From Stratiolaelaps scimitus (lineage: Eukaryota; Arthropoda; Arachnida; Mesostigmata; Laelapidae), in contig JABWDB010000002.1 in NCBI GenBank assembly GCA_019614645.1, positions 124,001 to 188,000 of the forward strand: a DNA stretch of 64,000 nucleotides, in the 5' to 3' direction. The translations under genes were made by a program, and so were the position numbers. The notes under the pieces were generated by a model. That model searched no databases, had not been told where the DNA came from, and saw nothing but the letters and a program-made list of their open reading frames with translations. Position 1 is the first letter of the stretch, and every line of letters begins with the position of its first letter. This document shows, one piece after another, positions 40,799 to 54,100 of the stretch.

Positions 40799-41951
40799 AT
40801 CTGAGTGTTTGTATCCATGTACAAGCAGTGGCAGGGACTCAGCACCGGGACCAACAGTCAAAGGAGAAGACGGCCAACGAGAACGGGTGAGGTGAGACTG
40901 GCGACTCTGCCACCAATCGAGTTACGCCGGGGGTCGAGTGAAGTAGCCAAGTGAAGAGTGATTTGTCGAGGGCCACGTCGACCCAGCGCGCTTCGGACAC
41001 CTTCAGAGGCGCACCTCCGGGGCAGGTGATACGGAAGAGGGAACCGATCGGTGACCGATCCAAACTATATCTAAGAGGAAAATAGTGTCTGGTGGCCCCG
41101 TACAATTCGCCTCGAGATGAATCACGCCGGCCATCTTGCGCGGTCGAAAACGTCTGTGGAACTTTAGCCGACGGATGTCGTTTGTGTTGCCGCTGATATC
41201 GCTACTGCCTGTTCGCCTCAAGCTGCTTGTTACTGCTGGAGCTGTCAGTGCCGCAGCGCCCACTAATGTTAAATGTCGCAGATAAAACCATTGTAGTGTC
41301 ATAGGCGTGAGTGTCCAAGCAATGCGCACATGCTGTTGGGCCCCTTGCCCAGTGGCCAATTGGCTGATAATGTATCGTGATGTTTCAGTACAAGGATTAA
41401 ATATTCATTCATACAAGGTTCATCCAAGTAGATAGACAGGAGTCAAGTCGTCCCGGATGACACGATCATTAGCACTTATTACTCGTAATCACTCGACTGC
41501 TCTGTCTAATGCATATAACAAGATTTCAGTATGCTGAGACGAATAACGTTATGATAAATCAACCGCCCCAAACATATATTGCTTGCGCAGCAAACAAGTC
41601 CCTGCGTATACTGTCAATCTTAGCACAAACACAAAAAAGGCGACCCGATTCTCATTTGATCACCACCACTCAGACCCATGTACAGATACAAAGTGAACTT
41701 TTTTTAAGAGTTTGCAAATGCATATTTTGCTTGAGTTAAGCCTGAACACGCACCACGCGCGAATAACTGCCTAGGCGAACGCTGCCGTTCTCGTTCGGTT
41801 CTCATTTTATCATCATCTTCTAATAATGCTCACCACATGCTATTATATAAAGTGTGTCCACTTGTGTAAGAAACACAAGTGTACCCTCATCTTGTTTTAT
41901 CTGTGGTTTCTAAGGCAGATTTGTTCTCATCTTTTGTTAGAGTAAAGAGAA

Positions 41952-41956
<5 letters not shown>

Positions 41957-41995
<39 letters not shown>
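41957..41995. repeat. (TA)n microsatellite
   Basis: An uninterrupted run of about 19 TA units in the AT-rich region upstream of the secreted-protein candidate. Confidence 0.95.
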
Positions 41996-41997
<2 letters not shown>

Positions 41998-42520
41998 GAC
42001 CTATCAATGAGTAGGCTCACGATGACCAGTTGTCCTTCTGTCGAAATCACGAGTCAAGGGAAGCCTAGTCGAATGGGGGCGAGAAAGCCATACGCCGAAA
42101 AAAAAGCTCAGCCAAACGCGTCATCCTTTGCTCGGCGTCATCGTCGGTATTAGCACTCGTTCCGTAACGACGCGATCCGCGACGCTGGCTTGACTCTGCC
42201 ACTCGATTAGAATAGCACCATGTAATCTTTAGCTCTGCTAGTTATTCGATCACATGCGCTGCGCCTTATGCTTAATTTGAAATTCCATATTTCATCGGTA
42301 TCTGTGTTGGCCTACAGCGGGACTTTCCGACAAGCTTTAGTGCATCCATAAATAACCAGCTGACGTCGGCTAAGACAGCTGACATGATGTCTAATTCACA
42401 CATTTACCAGGACAATTTGGATATGACTTATCCACTATATATATATATATATATATTGGGCTTGCATCTGTCATTGTTTTTGTTCGACCATAGCATAACG
42501 ATGTCATAAGAAAAGACGGG

Positions 42521-42527
42521 TATAAAT
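42521..42527 (+). promoter_or_regulatory. TATA box before the putative secreted protein gene
   Basis: TATAAAT lies 45 nt upstream of the ATG at 42566. The spacing allows transcription to start about 15 nt before the ATG and supports this as a promoter with a very short 5' UTR. Confidence 0.4.
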
Positions 42528-42565
42528 TTAATATAACACTCCGTGTGCACACATGAATCTCCAAA

Positions 42566-42781
42566 ATGAGTTACCAGCGTGCCGTGTCCGGCTTCGCTCT
42601 TGTAATCGTTGCGTCAGTTGGCCTGCACGCGATTCAGGCAATAGCCGCTGTATCGATGGGTGACCACTGGAGTTTCGAAGAAAAAGATATAGAAAGTGAC
42701 ACCTTTATTTCATGCCTAAACAGATTCCGAGAAACATTCCAGATCTACAATAGCTTTCTTATCCATTTAACTAACTATTAA
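42566..42781 (+). CDS. Putative small secreted protein, 71 aa
   Basis: The ORF starts with a true ATG 45 nt downstream of a TATA box and ends at TAA. The first 27 residues (MSYQRAVSGFALVIVASVGL..) look like a signal peptide, with likely cleavage near HAIQA or AIA. The mature part is acidic then amphipathic (WSFEEKDIESDTF.. and FRETFQIYNSFL) with one cysteine. I recognise no family. It lies about 0.85 kb upstream of the cuticle gene TATA box on the same strand. It could be a complete small gene or the first exon of a spliced gene; GTATCG and GGTGAC near 42650-42665 are weak possible donors. An out-of-frame ATG at 42553 precedes it. Confidence 0.45.
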   Translation: MSYQRAVSGFALVIVASVGLHAIQAIAAVSMGDHWSFEEKDIESDTFISCLNRFRETFQIYNSFLIHLTNY

Positions 42782-43407
42782 ATTAACTATCTATTAATTA
42801 ATGTACTAATTAACTATCTATCTATCGCTATCTCCCCAATATAATTAAGATCACATGCCAGGATTCAACGATCATGCAAGTAAGGTCTATGGATGAATAG
42901 AGTAGATGAACACAATGATGTCTAATGATGAACCTGTGAGATCTGTAGTAAATCGTCAGCCTACTCGAACTGAAAGCGCTCTCTGTTCTCGTGGATTTAT
43001 GTTGTCTCTCAGAGTCAGCGTTCATTTAGATGCAATACTTCATCCTTGTTACCAACGAGTTCAGTCTCCAGCGCGAATGCAGCCTCAAACAACAGATCTC
43101 ATTCGAGATACAACAGCTTCAAGCAGCAGCTTCACTCAGAGAATTCACACTTTAGCATTGCTTCCCAATTCCAAAATGTATGTATTCAGCCCGTTGGCTC
43201 TATGGAAGGTTCTGTCGCTGTGTCACGGCACCAATCTGGATACCATATCCAAATCGCTGCTTGCGCCATAGAAGATGCTACGCTAAATGCTCACCTAGAC
43301 GCTAACCACCGTGTTAGCGAGAGGTGGGGAAACATGGAAATGTATTGCCCTTCGGACGAATCGGCAAATGCTCTTGCCGGAACAGTGACGATCGATTTTC
43401 GTTGACA
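42782..43407. other. Spacer before the cuticle promoter
   Basis: The first 60 nt are (CTAT/TTAA)-rich. A plus-strand frame is open from about 42970 to 43405 (about 144 codons) and follows an acceptor-like ttatgttgtctctcag, but it lacks an upstream ATG and resembles no family, so I do not call it. Confidence 0.5.
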
Positions 43408-43415
43408 TATAAAAG
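43408..43415 (+). promoter_or_regulatory. TATA box of the cuticle protein gene
   Basis: TATAAAAG lies 196 nt upstream of the ATG. A TCACT initiator-like sequence about 34 nt downstream (A at 43442) is a plausible start site, giving a 5' UTR of about 160 nt. A strong TATA box fits a stage-regulated cuticle gene. Confidence 0.65.
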
Positions 43416-43603
43416 CCGCTGTTGCTCAGGCTGGCAACATCACTCGGTCCAGATCCCTGCCGCTGATTTAACCAGGCAGCGCAGTTCGCTTCGTTGCGTT
43501 TATATTTCTCGTGCCGTGTCGTGGTGTCCGTCCTCGCGCTCGTTCGCTGTATACTTCTTCGTTCGTCGTGAACGAAACCCGTCGTTTCTTACCTACGTTC
43601 AGC

Positions 43604-45682
<2,079 letters not shown>

Positions 45683-46211
45683 ATCCCAGAACTGTTAGCG
45701 AAAGCCGCTACAGTTGTAATGTCTCCGTCATTATGGTCTCACATGAGCCGCCACTCGTCGACGTTTGAAGATCAACGCGTGTGATATATGAAATCGTTTG
45801 ACGGGTCTTCTTTTTTTTGTTTTGGTGTGTGACTAAAATTTTCTCGAACATCGATATCTCCTATAATTATTCGTTCAGAAATCATTATACGAACACCGTA
45901 TAACTATGGTTCATTTCTGTGTTCCTTCCATCATAAGTAGTCTTACTCTTGCCTCCCAATGAATGGTCGGCAGATCAATCGGATTCGGTCATTAACTCAT
46001 GTCGACTGATTGCGAAAGTAAGCGCTGATCGTAACCCTGGTAGCGTGTGCGAACAACTTCGAAACACACTCGTGCAGCGGTTTCGAAAATGATTTCGTGT
46101 TTCAGGCCTGCCGCCGCCATCAACCATGATCGAACTGTAGATTTAGATACTACTCGTATGTTCGTCCAATTGTTCCTATTGTCGTGTCCGTAAGCGTACG
46201 ACGTCGATGTA

Positions 46212-46217
46212 AATAAA
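46212..46217 (+). terminator. Probable poly(A) signal of the cuticle gene
   Basis: AATAAA lies about 530 nt after the cuticle stop codon and is the first canonical signal seen on this strand. It would leave under 300 nt between this 3' end and that of the convergent FAD synthase gene. Confidence 0.45.
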
Positions 46218-46484
46218 TGTGTACATACTAACTTCGTGAAAATCACTCAGTCGAGTGTGCTCTCTTTCATCGACTATTATAGACAGCGTTTTGTGGCATT
46301 TTTTAGTTACGAGTATTAGTGATAAACAAACAGATGTTATGAGATACGTATGAAATACAGCCTATGAATGCCTATTCGTTAGCTTGAAGTCGGATTCGAT
46401 ACTACGCCTATCGTTCGGTACCAATGCGTTTCTTTCCCCAGTATTAATGCACCTGTTTAGAGGAGTTGCAATTGTTTTTAAATA

Positions 46485-46490
46485 TTTATT
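46485..46490 (-). terminator. Probable poly(A) signal of the FAD synthase gene
   Basis: AATAAA on the minus strand (TTTATT on the plus) lies about 300 nt downstream of the FAD synthase stop codon. It is the nearest canonical signal. Confidence 0.45.
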
Positions 46491-46789
46491 TTATAAATCA
46501 CATAGAAATAACTTGTTTTTACCACCTTGTACTTTTAGACAGCTAGTTACAATATAACGATAAGTCACTCTTTGAAAATATATATATGTATGTATCTATA
46601 TATATATATATATATCACCATCTGATAGTGCTGAGTGTCTTTGATAAAATTACTCATAACTATGTATCCTATTGCAAAAGCCCGCATAGCATATTCGACA
46701 ATGCCGTAACAGACCAATATCGATTAATATCTATATTCTACACAATGAGTCACTTCAACATTATAACTAACATTTTATCGACACGCGAG

Positions 46790-48397
46790 TTATCCTCGAC
46801 CAATTCGTTCTGTAGTTTTATCTTCAAGAAGGTACGCTGGTCGAAATCGAGTCACTCCACGTTCGTCCACATAGGCCAGCTTTGGGTTAGGGGTACTGTT
46901 CTTGCCCAGTGATGAGAATCCCTGGTCGTATAATGAGCAATAGGGAATATGGAGATCTCGAAGGAACTTCCACACTTGACTATAGTCCCAGTTCAATATG
47001 GGGAAGGCGCGCATAGCTTGGGGCCAGCCAGGATCCGTTGCTTTGAAGTAATCAAGGGTGTCTCCCTTGGGATCAACAGCACGATTTCCTAAGAGGAAAA
47101 GCTTCAGACCCGAGTCTACTGAAGTCTTTAACGCGTCCTTATGAGATGCGTTCATCGTGGTCAAGTGGGCCCCGTAAAATGTTACAGAATCCTCAATAAA
47201 CTTGTCAACTTCAGGCCGACCGTCCTCCGAACGAACATATAGCCAGTTCTGCTTGGCCTTTGTGTGCGTTTCCTTCATGTGTTGCTCGAGGGCAGCGTAG
47301 TACAGGTACGCCACGACAGTGCAGTCCTTTCCACCGGAAAATGCTACACATATCTCATAGGGCTTGTAGCGTCGAATTGCTTCCCAGATGACGTCGTAAG
47401 CCTGCCGCACAAAGCCGTGTTTCGAGGCAAGCATCTCAACTCGTTTGTGTGCTTCTTCAAGGGGGTTCTTCACAAAATTCTCAAGGATTGCACCCGAAGG
47501 TAAACTATCTCGCAGATAATTCTCCACCTCGTCCAGATGAGTCAAGCTACTAGACTCCATCCGTAGCCTTGTCTTATAATAACTCCCGTAGAACTGCGGG
47601 TACGAGCCGAATTTCACCTCCGTGAATCTGCTCACAGCTTCATTTAACTGCTGGGTAATGCTTGCCTCATCCAGACTGAGGAATAGTTCTCGACTAATTT
47701 CAGGCATCTCTTCGAGGCCGAGCTGTTCCACGATCACAGGGAACAGCTTCTGAGTGACAAGTGGCACTCCTGGTAGAATGATGACGTTGTCCAGTTTTAC
47801 TAAGCACGCCTTAAACACACGGGAATTATGCACCACCTGTGCAATAATCGACTCCGCCGTTTCTGGTATCCGAGCGAATTTCGTCAGCGGACTTTCCTCA
47901 GTTAGATGCGTTCCAAAGTACAGCTTGAACAAATCCCACAATTCCTGTCGTAAAGCAACTCGTTGACTAAACGCCTTTGCGATCGCTTCATAGGTAATAT
48001 CGTCATGAGTGGGCCCCACACCTCCGCATGTGAGAACGAAATTGTACTCTTTCGCAAAATCCTTGACAGCAGATCCAATCTCGTCGATTTCGTCGCCGAC
48101 AAATATGACTCGTTTAACATTCACACCATAGCGACGTAGATTTTTCAATAGGAAGTAAGCGTTCGCGTCGTGAACGTCACCTCGAAGAACTTCGTCGCCG
48201 ATAACCACAATGCCAGCATTCAGACAGCCCTTCGCGCTAGTAGTTGTCGCCGCCGGCCGATGGCTGGGAGTCGAACATTCATGACGGCGTCCGATGTAGC
48301 TTACGCGGGCACTGCTGAGCTTAGCCGTAAGCTTAGCCGCTGCGGCGACGCTTCGCGGAGAGATCAGCCGGCGGTGCCGGAGAGTCAGGCTCAGCAT
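46790..48397 (-). CDS. Flad1: FAD synthase, FLAD1-type two-domain enzyme
   Basis: FAD synthase adenylates FMN with ATP to make FAD, the last step of flavin cofactor synthesis, in cytosol and mitochondria. One uninterrupted ORF of 535 residues runs from ATG at 48397 to TAA. Residues 1-58 are rich in Arg, Ser and Ala and almost free of acidic residues, consistent with a mitochondrial transit peptide (inference). Residues about 60-245 form the MPTb (MoaB/CinA-like) domain, with IVVIGDEVLRGDVHDAN, TCGGVGPTHDD (123-133) and LPGVP. Residues about 340-530 form the PAPS-reductase-like FAD synthase domain, with the nucleotide-binding SGGKDCT motif (354-360), GNRAVDPKGDTL, DPGWP, WKFLRDLHIPYCSLYDQG and RPAYLLE. 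Length matches animal FLAD1 proteins (about 490-590 residues). No intron interrupts it, which is notable beside its multi-exon neighbours. It converges with the cuticle gene. Confidence 0.95.
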   Translation of the reverse strand: MLSLTLRHRRLISPRSVAAAAKLTAKLSSARVSYIGRRHECSTPSHRPAATTTSAKGCLNAGIVVIGDEVLRGDVHDANAYFLLKNLRRYGVNVKRVIFVGDEIDEIGSAVKDFAKEYNFVLTCGGVGPTHDDITYEAIAKAFSQRVALRQELWDLFKLYFGTHLTEESPLTKFARIPETAESIIAQVVHNSRVFKACLVKLDNVIILPGVPLVTQKLFPVIVEQLGLEEMPEISRELFLSLDEASITQQLNEAVSRFTEVKFGSYPQFYGSYYKTRLRMESSSLTHLDEVENYLRDSLPSGAILENFVKNPLEEAHKRVEMLASKHGFVRQAYDVIWEAIRRYKPYEICVAFSGGKDCTVVAYLYYAALEQHMKETHTKAKQNWLYVRSEDGRPEVDKFIEDSVTFYGAHLTTMNASHKDALKTSVDSGLKLFLLGNRAVDPKGDTLDYFKATDPGWPQAMRAFPILNWDYSQVWKFLRDLHIPYCSLYDQGFSSLGKNSTPNPKLAYVDERGVTRFRPAYLLEDKTTERIGRG

Positions 48398-48480
48398 GCC
48401 GAGTGCAGGCCCATTTCTGCAGGTGGACGTTAGTCGAGCACGACGGAGATTGGCGAAAAGAAGTGCAGATACAGCAGGTC

Positions 48481-48503
48481 AGAGAGAGAGAGAGAGAGAG
48501 AGA
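48481..48503. repeat. (GA)n microsatellite upstream of FAD synthase
   Basis: About 11 GA units lie 84 nt before the FAD synthase ATG, so probably in its 5' UTR or core promoter. GA tracts can bind GAGA-type factors, but no function is shown here. Confidence 0.9.
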
Positions 48504-49463
48504 CAGAGAATCACAAAGAACAACAGAACGTACAAAAACAGATTCAAGTTAGAAAGCACCTGCCTTACGCAAGTGGCATACGACACATGCGGGTACCCTG
48601 CAACACGGAAGGAGTAGGCTTACGACCTATATTGGAGTTGATATTATCCGTCGACAACGTCGGTCGATCGAATCGGTGTAGACGTGGCTTCATTCTAGAG
48701 AGGTCAGTTCATATATTACTTGCAGTAGATTTGGCGAGCTACAGTCTACGGAGGCGCACCGACATATCGGGACGTGGGGCTGGACAGATAGCGTTACATA
48801 TTATTTTTAGATTCAATTAATAATCTGACTTAATACATCTGTGGCTATTTTCGTAATACCCACTATGTATTAAGTCACTAATATCCGTTATTCACTTAAA
48901 TATTATACTAATGATGCACGTTATGAGTGAATTATTCATATAAATGTATAATTTGATGATAATAATAATAATACTTGTTGATGATAACGGGGTATGGAGA
49001 AAATAGATAATCGAATTGTAAGATTACTGCTAAGTTTCTCAAAATTTGGCAAACTATCTAAAAAATGAAAACAGAACTTTTGATGGGGAAGCAATCCAAC
49101 GAAGAGATGGTTAATTTATTCAAGCAAACGTTGCGGACTAAATCAGATAGAGAATATTGAAAAGCCAAGAGAGAGATGTAACTTACTGGGAAGGCTTAGA
49201 GTCATTAAGCAAGTCGTAATGCCAGCTCGCTAATGTCCTCTAGTTAAGAGGCCTAATCATTGGCAACTAAATTGAGGACAAACGCAAGTATGGCCGACCG
49301 TGCAACTTACTTGACTTGAATCTAATCACAGGCTGAATTAGAGAGAAATGAGACATCAGCTGCTCATCTGTTAACCTCACAGCTGATAAAACAGGAAACC
49401 TCGTCTTAACGCGCCAAAACCCAAATTACAATTGAGAAATGTGCAACAACACTTAAAAGTATA

Positions 49464-49478
49464 TAAAATACGTGGAAT

Positions 49479-49531
<53 letters not shown>

Positions 49532-49543
49532 CCACGTATTTTA
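49464..49543. repeat. 80-bp palindrome centred on a (TA)n tract
   Basis: TAAAATACGTGGAATTA (49464-49480) is repeated as its exact reverse complement at 49527-49543, separated only by TA repeats. The segment is therefore an almost perfect hairpin. A partial extra copy (ATTCCACGTATA) follows at 49553, then a second TA tract to about 49597. Confidence 0.8.
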
Positions 49544-50261
49544 CATATATATATTCCACGTATATATATATATATATATATATACATATATATATAGAAA
49601 TTGCACATCCGCAGACATCTTCGTCCACCTTTGTAAGGATATCTCGTATGGTGCTACGCTGGAAAAGTATATGACCAGTAGGTTACAAATCGGCTGTTCA
49701 AATGAGCCAGGTTTATCATCATAGCCGTCTCACTGGGCTCCGATTGGGCGGTTTAGTTGCACAACAAATAAATGATTAATTACTGTTTCAAAAAATCCAG
49801 TAGTGACACGCGTTTATGCGAGGTGAATGTCCACCTTTACGCGGCATTGTGACAAGAGTCAATTCAATGTCGGTGCCATTACAGAAGAGTGGAATAGCGA
49901 TTCGGAGAATAGTCGAGCAATGAAGTAGAGCAGGTGCGTGCTTCGATTCGACTCTCGAAGGTGTGGGCCTTTTTTTTGTGTTAAGTCCTAGAAGTGCTCA
50001 TAGGTCAGTATAAAAATTTGTTAAAAAATTATAACAAAATTACGAACATTTGGGGTCAAAGGGTATCGTTAGCTAATGTAATGATTGCTATTACTGCTAC
50101 ACGACTTGTTTGTGTCAATAATAAAAATCATTAACTATTTGGACATTGACAATCCTAACATATTTTTATCATACATTTTTTTTGCGAGAACTTAAGCATT
50201 GTAAAACTGCAGTTCCGAAAAGGAAGCTCAAATAAAATGAAATGAAACAGGGAGAGATGCC

Positions 50262-50467
50262 TAATATTCGTTTCGCCGTTTGCTGTTGCTGGCGGTGAAA
50301 GCGCTTGAGGAAAACGTTTCAAACGGATTTCGATCGCGGTCATTTAGCTGTACGTGTCGACGATACGCAAAATTACGTGAAAATGTATATTTTGATTGCG
50401 TGTGCGACTCGCACACGTCGGCTAGGTTAGGTTTTAAACTTGAATCAGAACTGGCATAAATGACCGA

Positions 50468-50498
<31 letters not shown>

Positions 50499-50729
50499 GT
50501 GAACGAGAGACAGAGTCAATCGATTTCCGGCAACGACAAACAGCATAGTCCATTCCATATTGTGGCTAGTAGGCAGCTGTCAAGACAGACGCAACCAAAA
50601 TAAAGATTGTCACGTTTGAGTATCGTCGACACGTACAGCTAAATAACCGCGATCGAAATCCGTTTGAAATGTTTTTCTATCCAGTGTTTTCATCGGCAGC
50701 AAACAGAAATCGGAGGCGAAACGAATCTC
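50262..50729. mobile_element. Foldback (long inverted-repeat) MITE-like element
   Basis: The segment 50262-50371 reappears as its reverse complement at 50615-50729, at roughly 85-90% identity by eye. The strongest block (about 46 nt) covers TTTCAAACGGATTTCGATCG and the adjoining TAGCTGTACGTGTCGACGAT. Similarity continues inward more weakly (CGTGA..AAT..TATTTTG.TTGCGT) to about 50410 and 50570, giving arms of about 110-150 bp. The centre holds (TA)n followed by a T run at 50467-50498 and no coding sequence. This structure fits a non-autonomous foldback or MITE DNA transposon. Target-site duplications could not be fixed by eye, and no transposase is present. Confidence 0.7.
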
Positions 50730-51135
50730 AGCCATTGCTCGTTGTGGCGCCCAGCGACAGAATAAGATGACGCATAGCCAAGCAGGCTAAGGCGTAGGGT
50801 AGCCATCGATGCTGACATTCATTATTACATGAGATCAATAATTCTGGACAAAGCGTCTAGATAACAAACAATCGCGATTACAACGACTTGCTTGTTGTAC
50901 TGTGTCATGATGTCATATGCAGAAATATCACGATCGTCACCGCTGTCGTTTGAGACAGCCAGCGGTTCCCGCCGCACTGACTGGACTTTTAAAGGTTCTT
51001 TTTTTTCATTGGGACGTAGACAACTCATGCGGATCGTGCCTCATAGGTAGGGTGTTTGTACTGCTGCTGTTGGACTCCTGTCAGTTTGGTATAGCAAACT
51101 GTCACTCGTGGCGCTGGGGCCAAGCAATCCCCATA

Positions 51136-51179
<44 letters not shown>

Positions 51180-54100
51180 AAGTAGTACCAGGTATCCGTA
51201 TGAGTCGATAGAAATATTCCCCATCGCAACAGGTGCGACAGTTTTTCCATGATGATAAAAGAAACCTAGTGTTTCTCTCGCTTGTTAACACAGCATACAT
51301 AGCTAGAGAGAATACCGCTCTGTGAGAACAACACGGCCACCACACTGGCAATACAGGGATCCACCTCAACTAGTAACAATCAAAACCGAACTACAGATAT
51401 GAAGAGCGAAGATCACAGGACGTCTCCTCATGAGCGCACACAAGTGATAACAGACATCTCTATCCGCGAGAGCCTTGCGATGTCACCCCAACTTCACTGG
51501 CGACTTATCAAGCTCACAAGCTTTTGGCTCTGTCCGCGCTCGTTCCTACGGGATAACTGCAGTAACTTGTCTCTGTGAGAGTCGTTAAGGGACATTATTT
51601 CACAGCGACATATCACGGCAGCTCACGAAAGAGCAGGGTTGTAAAAATCTGGAAAAAACTCACTTAGTGCTGCGCTCTCCTATCCAGCCACGAGTGAACT
51701 CAAAGCATAATCTGCTCGGACGAACGTAACTCTATATATGTCTGTGAGTATGTCAGTGGCAAGGACGGGCTCTATCTTTCAACAGAGCATTGTGACTTGG
51801 CTAACCTTGGCAGTGCAGTTATCAAGCGAAACGCTCGAGGCGAAGGGATGTTCGCCAGTAGGCGCGTTCCCTCTCGCGTGGACCGATGTAAACAGGGGCC
51901 GAGAGAGAGAGGGTGGCTACTCGATGGTTGGCTCCGTCCAGTTGTCCGTGCAGACCCCTCTCATTCTGCACTGTATCGCGCGCGTCAATGGTACGACGGA
52001 CGTGGTTTTAACTTAAAAGCTTTGTCGGAGTTACGTTACGAGCTGGTCAAGGCTTTTGCCTCAATTTCATTGATGATTGTAGCTAGCTAATCTCAGTCTG
52101 TTTAGCTTTTACGGTCGAATCTCAGTTTGATGCGGAAGCCGTCGTCGAATCACAAGCATCAAAACAAGGCTGAACGCCGCATACTGTGGCGGCATTGTGA
52201 CGAAAGTATATATATATATGTACATGTCGGTTAGTGTCCACGCTCCGTATAATCACCCTCCATACACTCCACAAATATCAATTGCTCCGCCCGCTGAACT
52301 CAGTCTGCGGAAGAGGCAGCTGTTGAATTTAGAAAACTAAACGTAAACTATTAGACAAGTAAACTCTCAGGTTTCGGCTGGCATCCGGCCGAATTCATAT
52401 TTTAGTTTTCAGCTCGGTTCCAGCCTCTCCACCATGACTACTTTTCTTGGTATTTATTATTACATTGCCATACTCAATTCTCCCTATACTGTATGAAACT
52501 AACCGTAATCTATCTTCAATGGCGGAAATCATTTTATCTCTTCCCTCCGACGTCTCTTGCCAGCTTCAAGATGAGGTTTCAGTTGCGGCCTTACGCCCCC
52601 AGCATTTCCACCATCAGACATTTCTTAGAAGTTATTATCCAAATAATGACATCACTACGAGAAATGCAAATTTACACGTCCCTGCAGACGCGAGCTGTAT
52701 TTACATGGGACACTTCGGACGTATCCCACTATCGCTCTATTAATCCAAGCGGTGTCCCTTGACACTGCGGTGTTGTCGCTGCAGCACTCCACGCAGAGGG
52801 ACAGCAGTCGATGACCGTCGTCTGCCTGGCCGCCGCGTCATCTGCTAGCCTCGACTGCACATGTCCCTTGCTGCATCCTTCTCTCATATGCGTAGCCATG
52901 TGCGGTGCGCGACTTGATCAGCCGATCGCAGCGGGTGCGACCGAAACCTCCATCAGCTGCATCCGAAACAAACATAACCCCCTCCCCGAACCCTTTTCGT
53001 CATCTGTGCTCCTGCTTTGTGCACCGCTGTGCTGCACTGCGCTACAATCTATCAGTTGCCCTCGCCCTGAGTTGCGCTAGCCGTTGCCACCGTTTGTCAT
53101 ACCCTCTGTTGATGGGCTGGACTCATCTCTCCACAAAACGAAGAAGCCAGGCCCAGGACCCGACCGTTCCCCTCGCCAACGGTGACAGCGGCATCCGCTA
53201 GTTGGCCAGCCAGCTAGGGGCGACAACGGAGACGATCTTATGAATCGCACGGTGGGGAAGTAGGAAGAGCGCGCCGTATGCGTGCGTGTCCATTGCACTG
53301 TGCCGCCCAGCGCCGACCGCCGAGCAGCGTCGCGCCGTCATTGCCACAGACGACGGCCAGTCTGTGGTGGGAGAAGCCGTACCAGTGATAGTACCAGCAG
53401 TTGCTGTTAAGGGCCGGAGCTGGCACTGCGCCAGCAGCAGCAGCAATAGTAGTAGCAGTAGTCACATAATTGTACTGCCAGTAAGAGTATTGTATTGTTC
53501 GTTATTGGTCACTGCAACAGCAGCAGCAGCATCAGCCCCGTCACCCTGAGCAATATTAAGCACGGAAAATAAGTGAATGGCAAGAGGTAGCGTGGGGATT
53601 TGTAGACAGCCCGACGGGAAGCAAGTAAGTAAGCAAGCCAGGCGGGCGGGCAGGCAGGCAGGCGGTCGACCAGATAGACACACAGTGAACAGCAGCACCG
53701 ACGAACAGGGAGTTGTCCAATGCTTCATTGGGGCTGGACGAGTCGCTGCTGCTCCTGCTGCTGATACCGCAGCCAGCTGCTGGACTGTGACTGGACGGAG
53801 AGCGGTGGCGGACAGGCAGTCAATAAGTAGCCAATGACAATTGCTCAGAGATACACAGAGATAGAAGAGGACACGCACACTGGAGAGCCCAACAGAGACA
53901 GAGAGAGAGAGCGCGGCCCGATAGAGAGATTTGGGAGAGGTGTCGACGATCGGCCTCTCCCCGAGGCGGACGTCAAATCGCCACGGACCGTCACTGACAC
54001 CGACGCCCCGTTCACCGAACAACGGGAACAGCTGAAAAGGAAGATTGGTTCAAGCTTGAGCGAGCTGAATGAACGGTGCCGGCAGCGCCGGCGGCAGCGG

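Larger units (their letters stand above)
36393..42520. other. Upstream region of cyclin D and AT-rich intergenic
   Basis: 36.4-37.6 kb is GC-rich and probably contains the cyclin D promoter and 5' UTR, but no TATA box or start site can be fixed. 37.6-42.5 kb is AT-rich with (TA)n/(TG)n at 40764-40799 and (TA)n at 41957 and 42436. No coding exon with family support was seen. Confidence 0.55.
48398..50261. other. FAD synthase upstream region and AT-rich spacer
   Basis: The first few hundred bases probably hold the FAD synthase promoter, with a GA tract at 48481. From 48.8 kb the sequence is AT-rich and holds the TA-centred palindrome at 49464-49543. No gene was seen. Confidence 0.55.

Noticed and set aside
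42973..43405. 144-codon open frame before the cuticle promoter
   Set aside because: There is an acceptor-like sequence but no donor or ATG, and it runs up to the cuticle TATA box. No family resemblance.
53462..54022. 186-codon minus-strand ORF
   Set aside because: It has no ATG start and is low-complexity Leu/Ala/Cys sequence from CAG and GGCA repeats.
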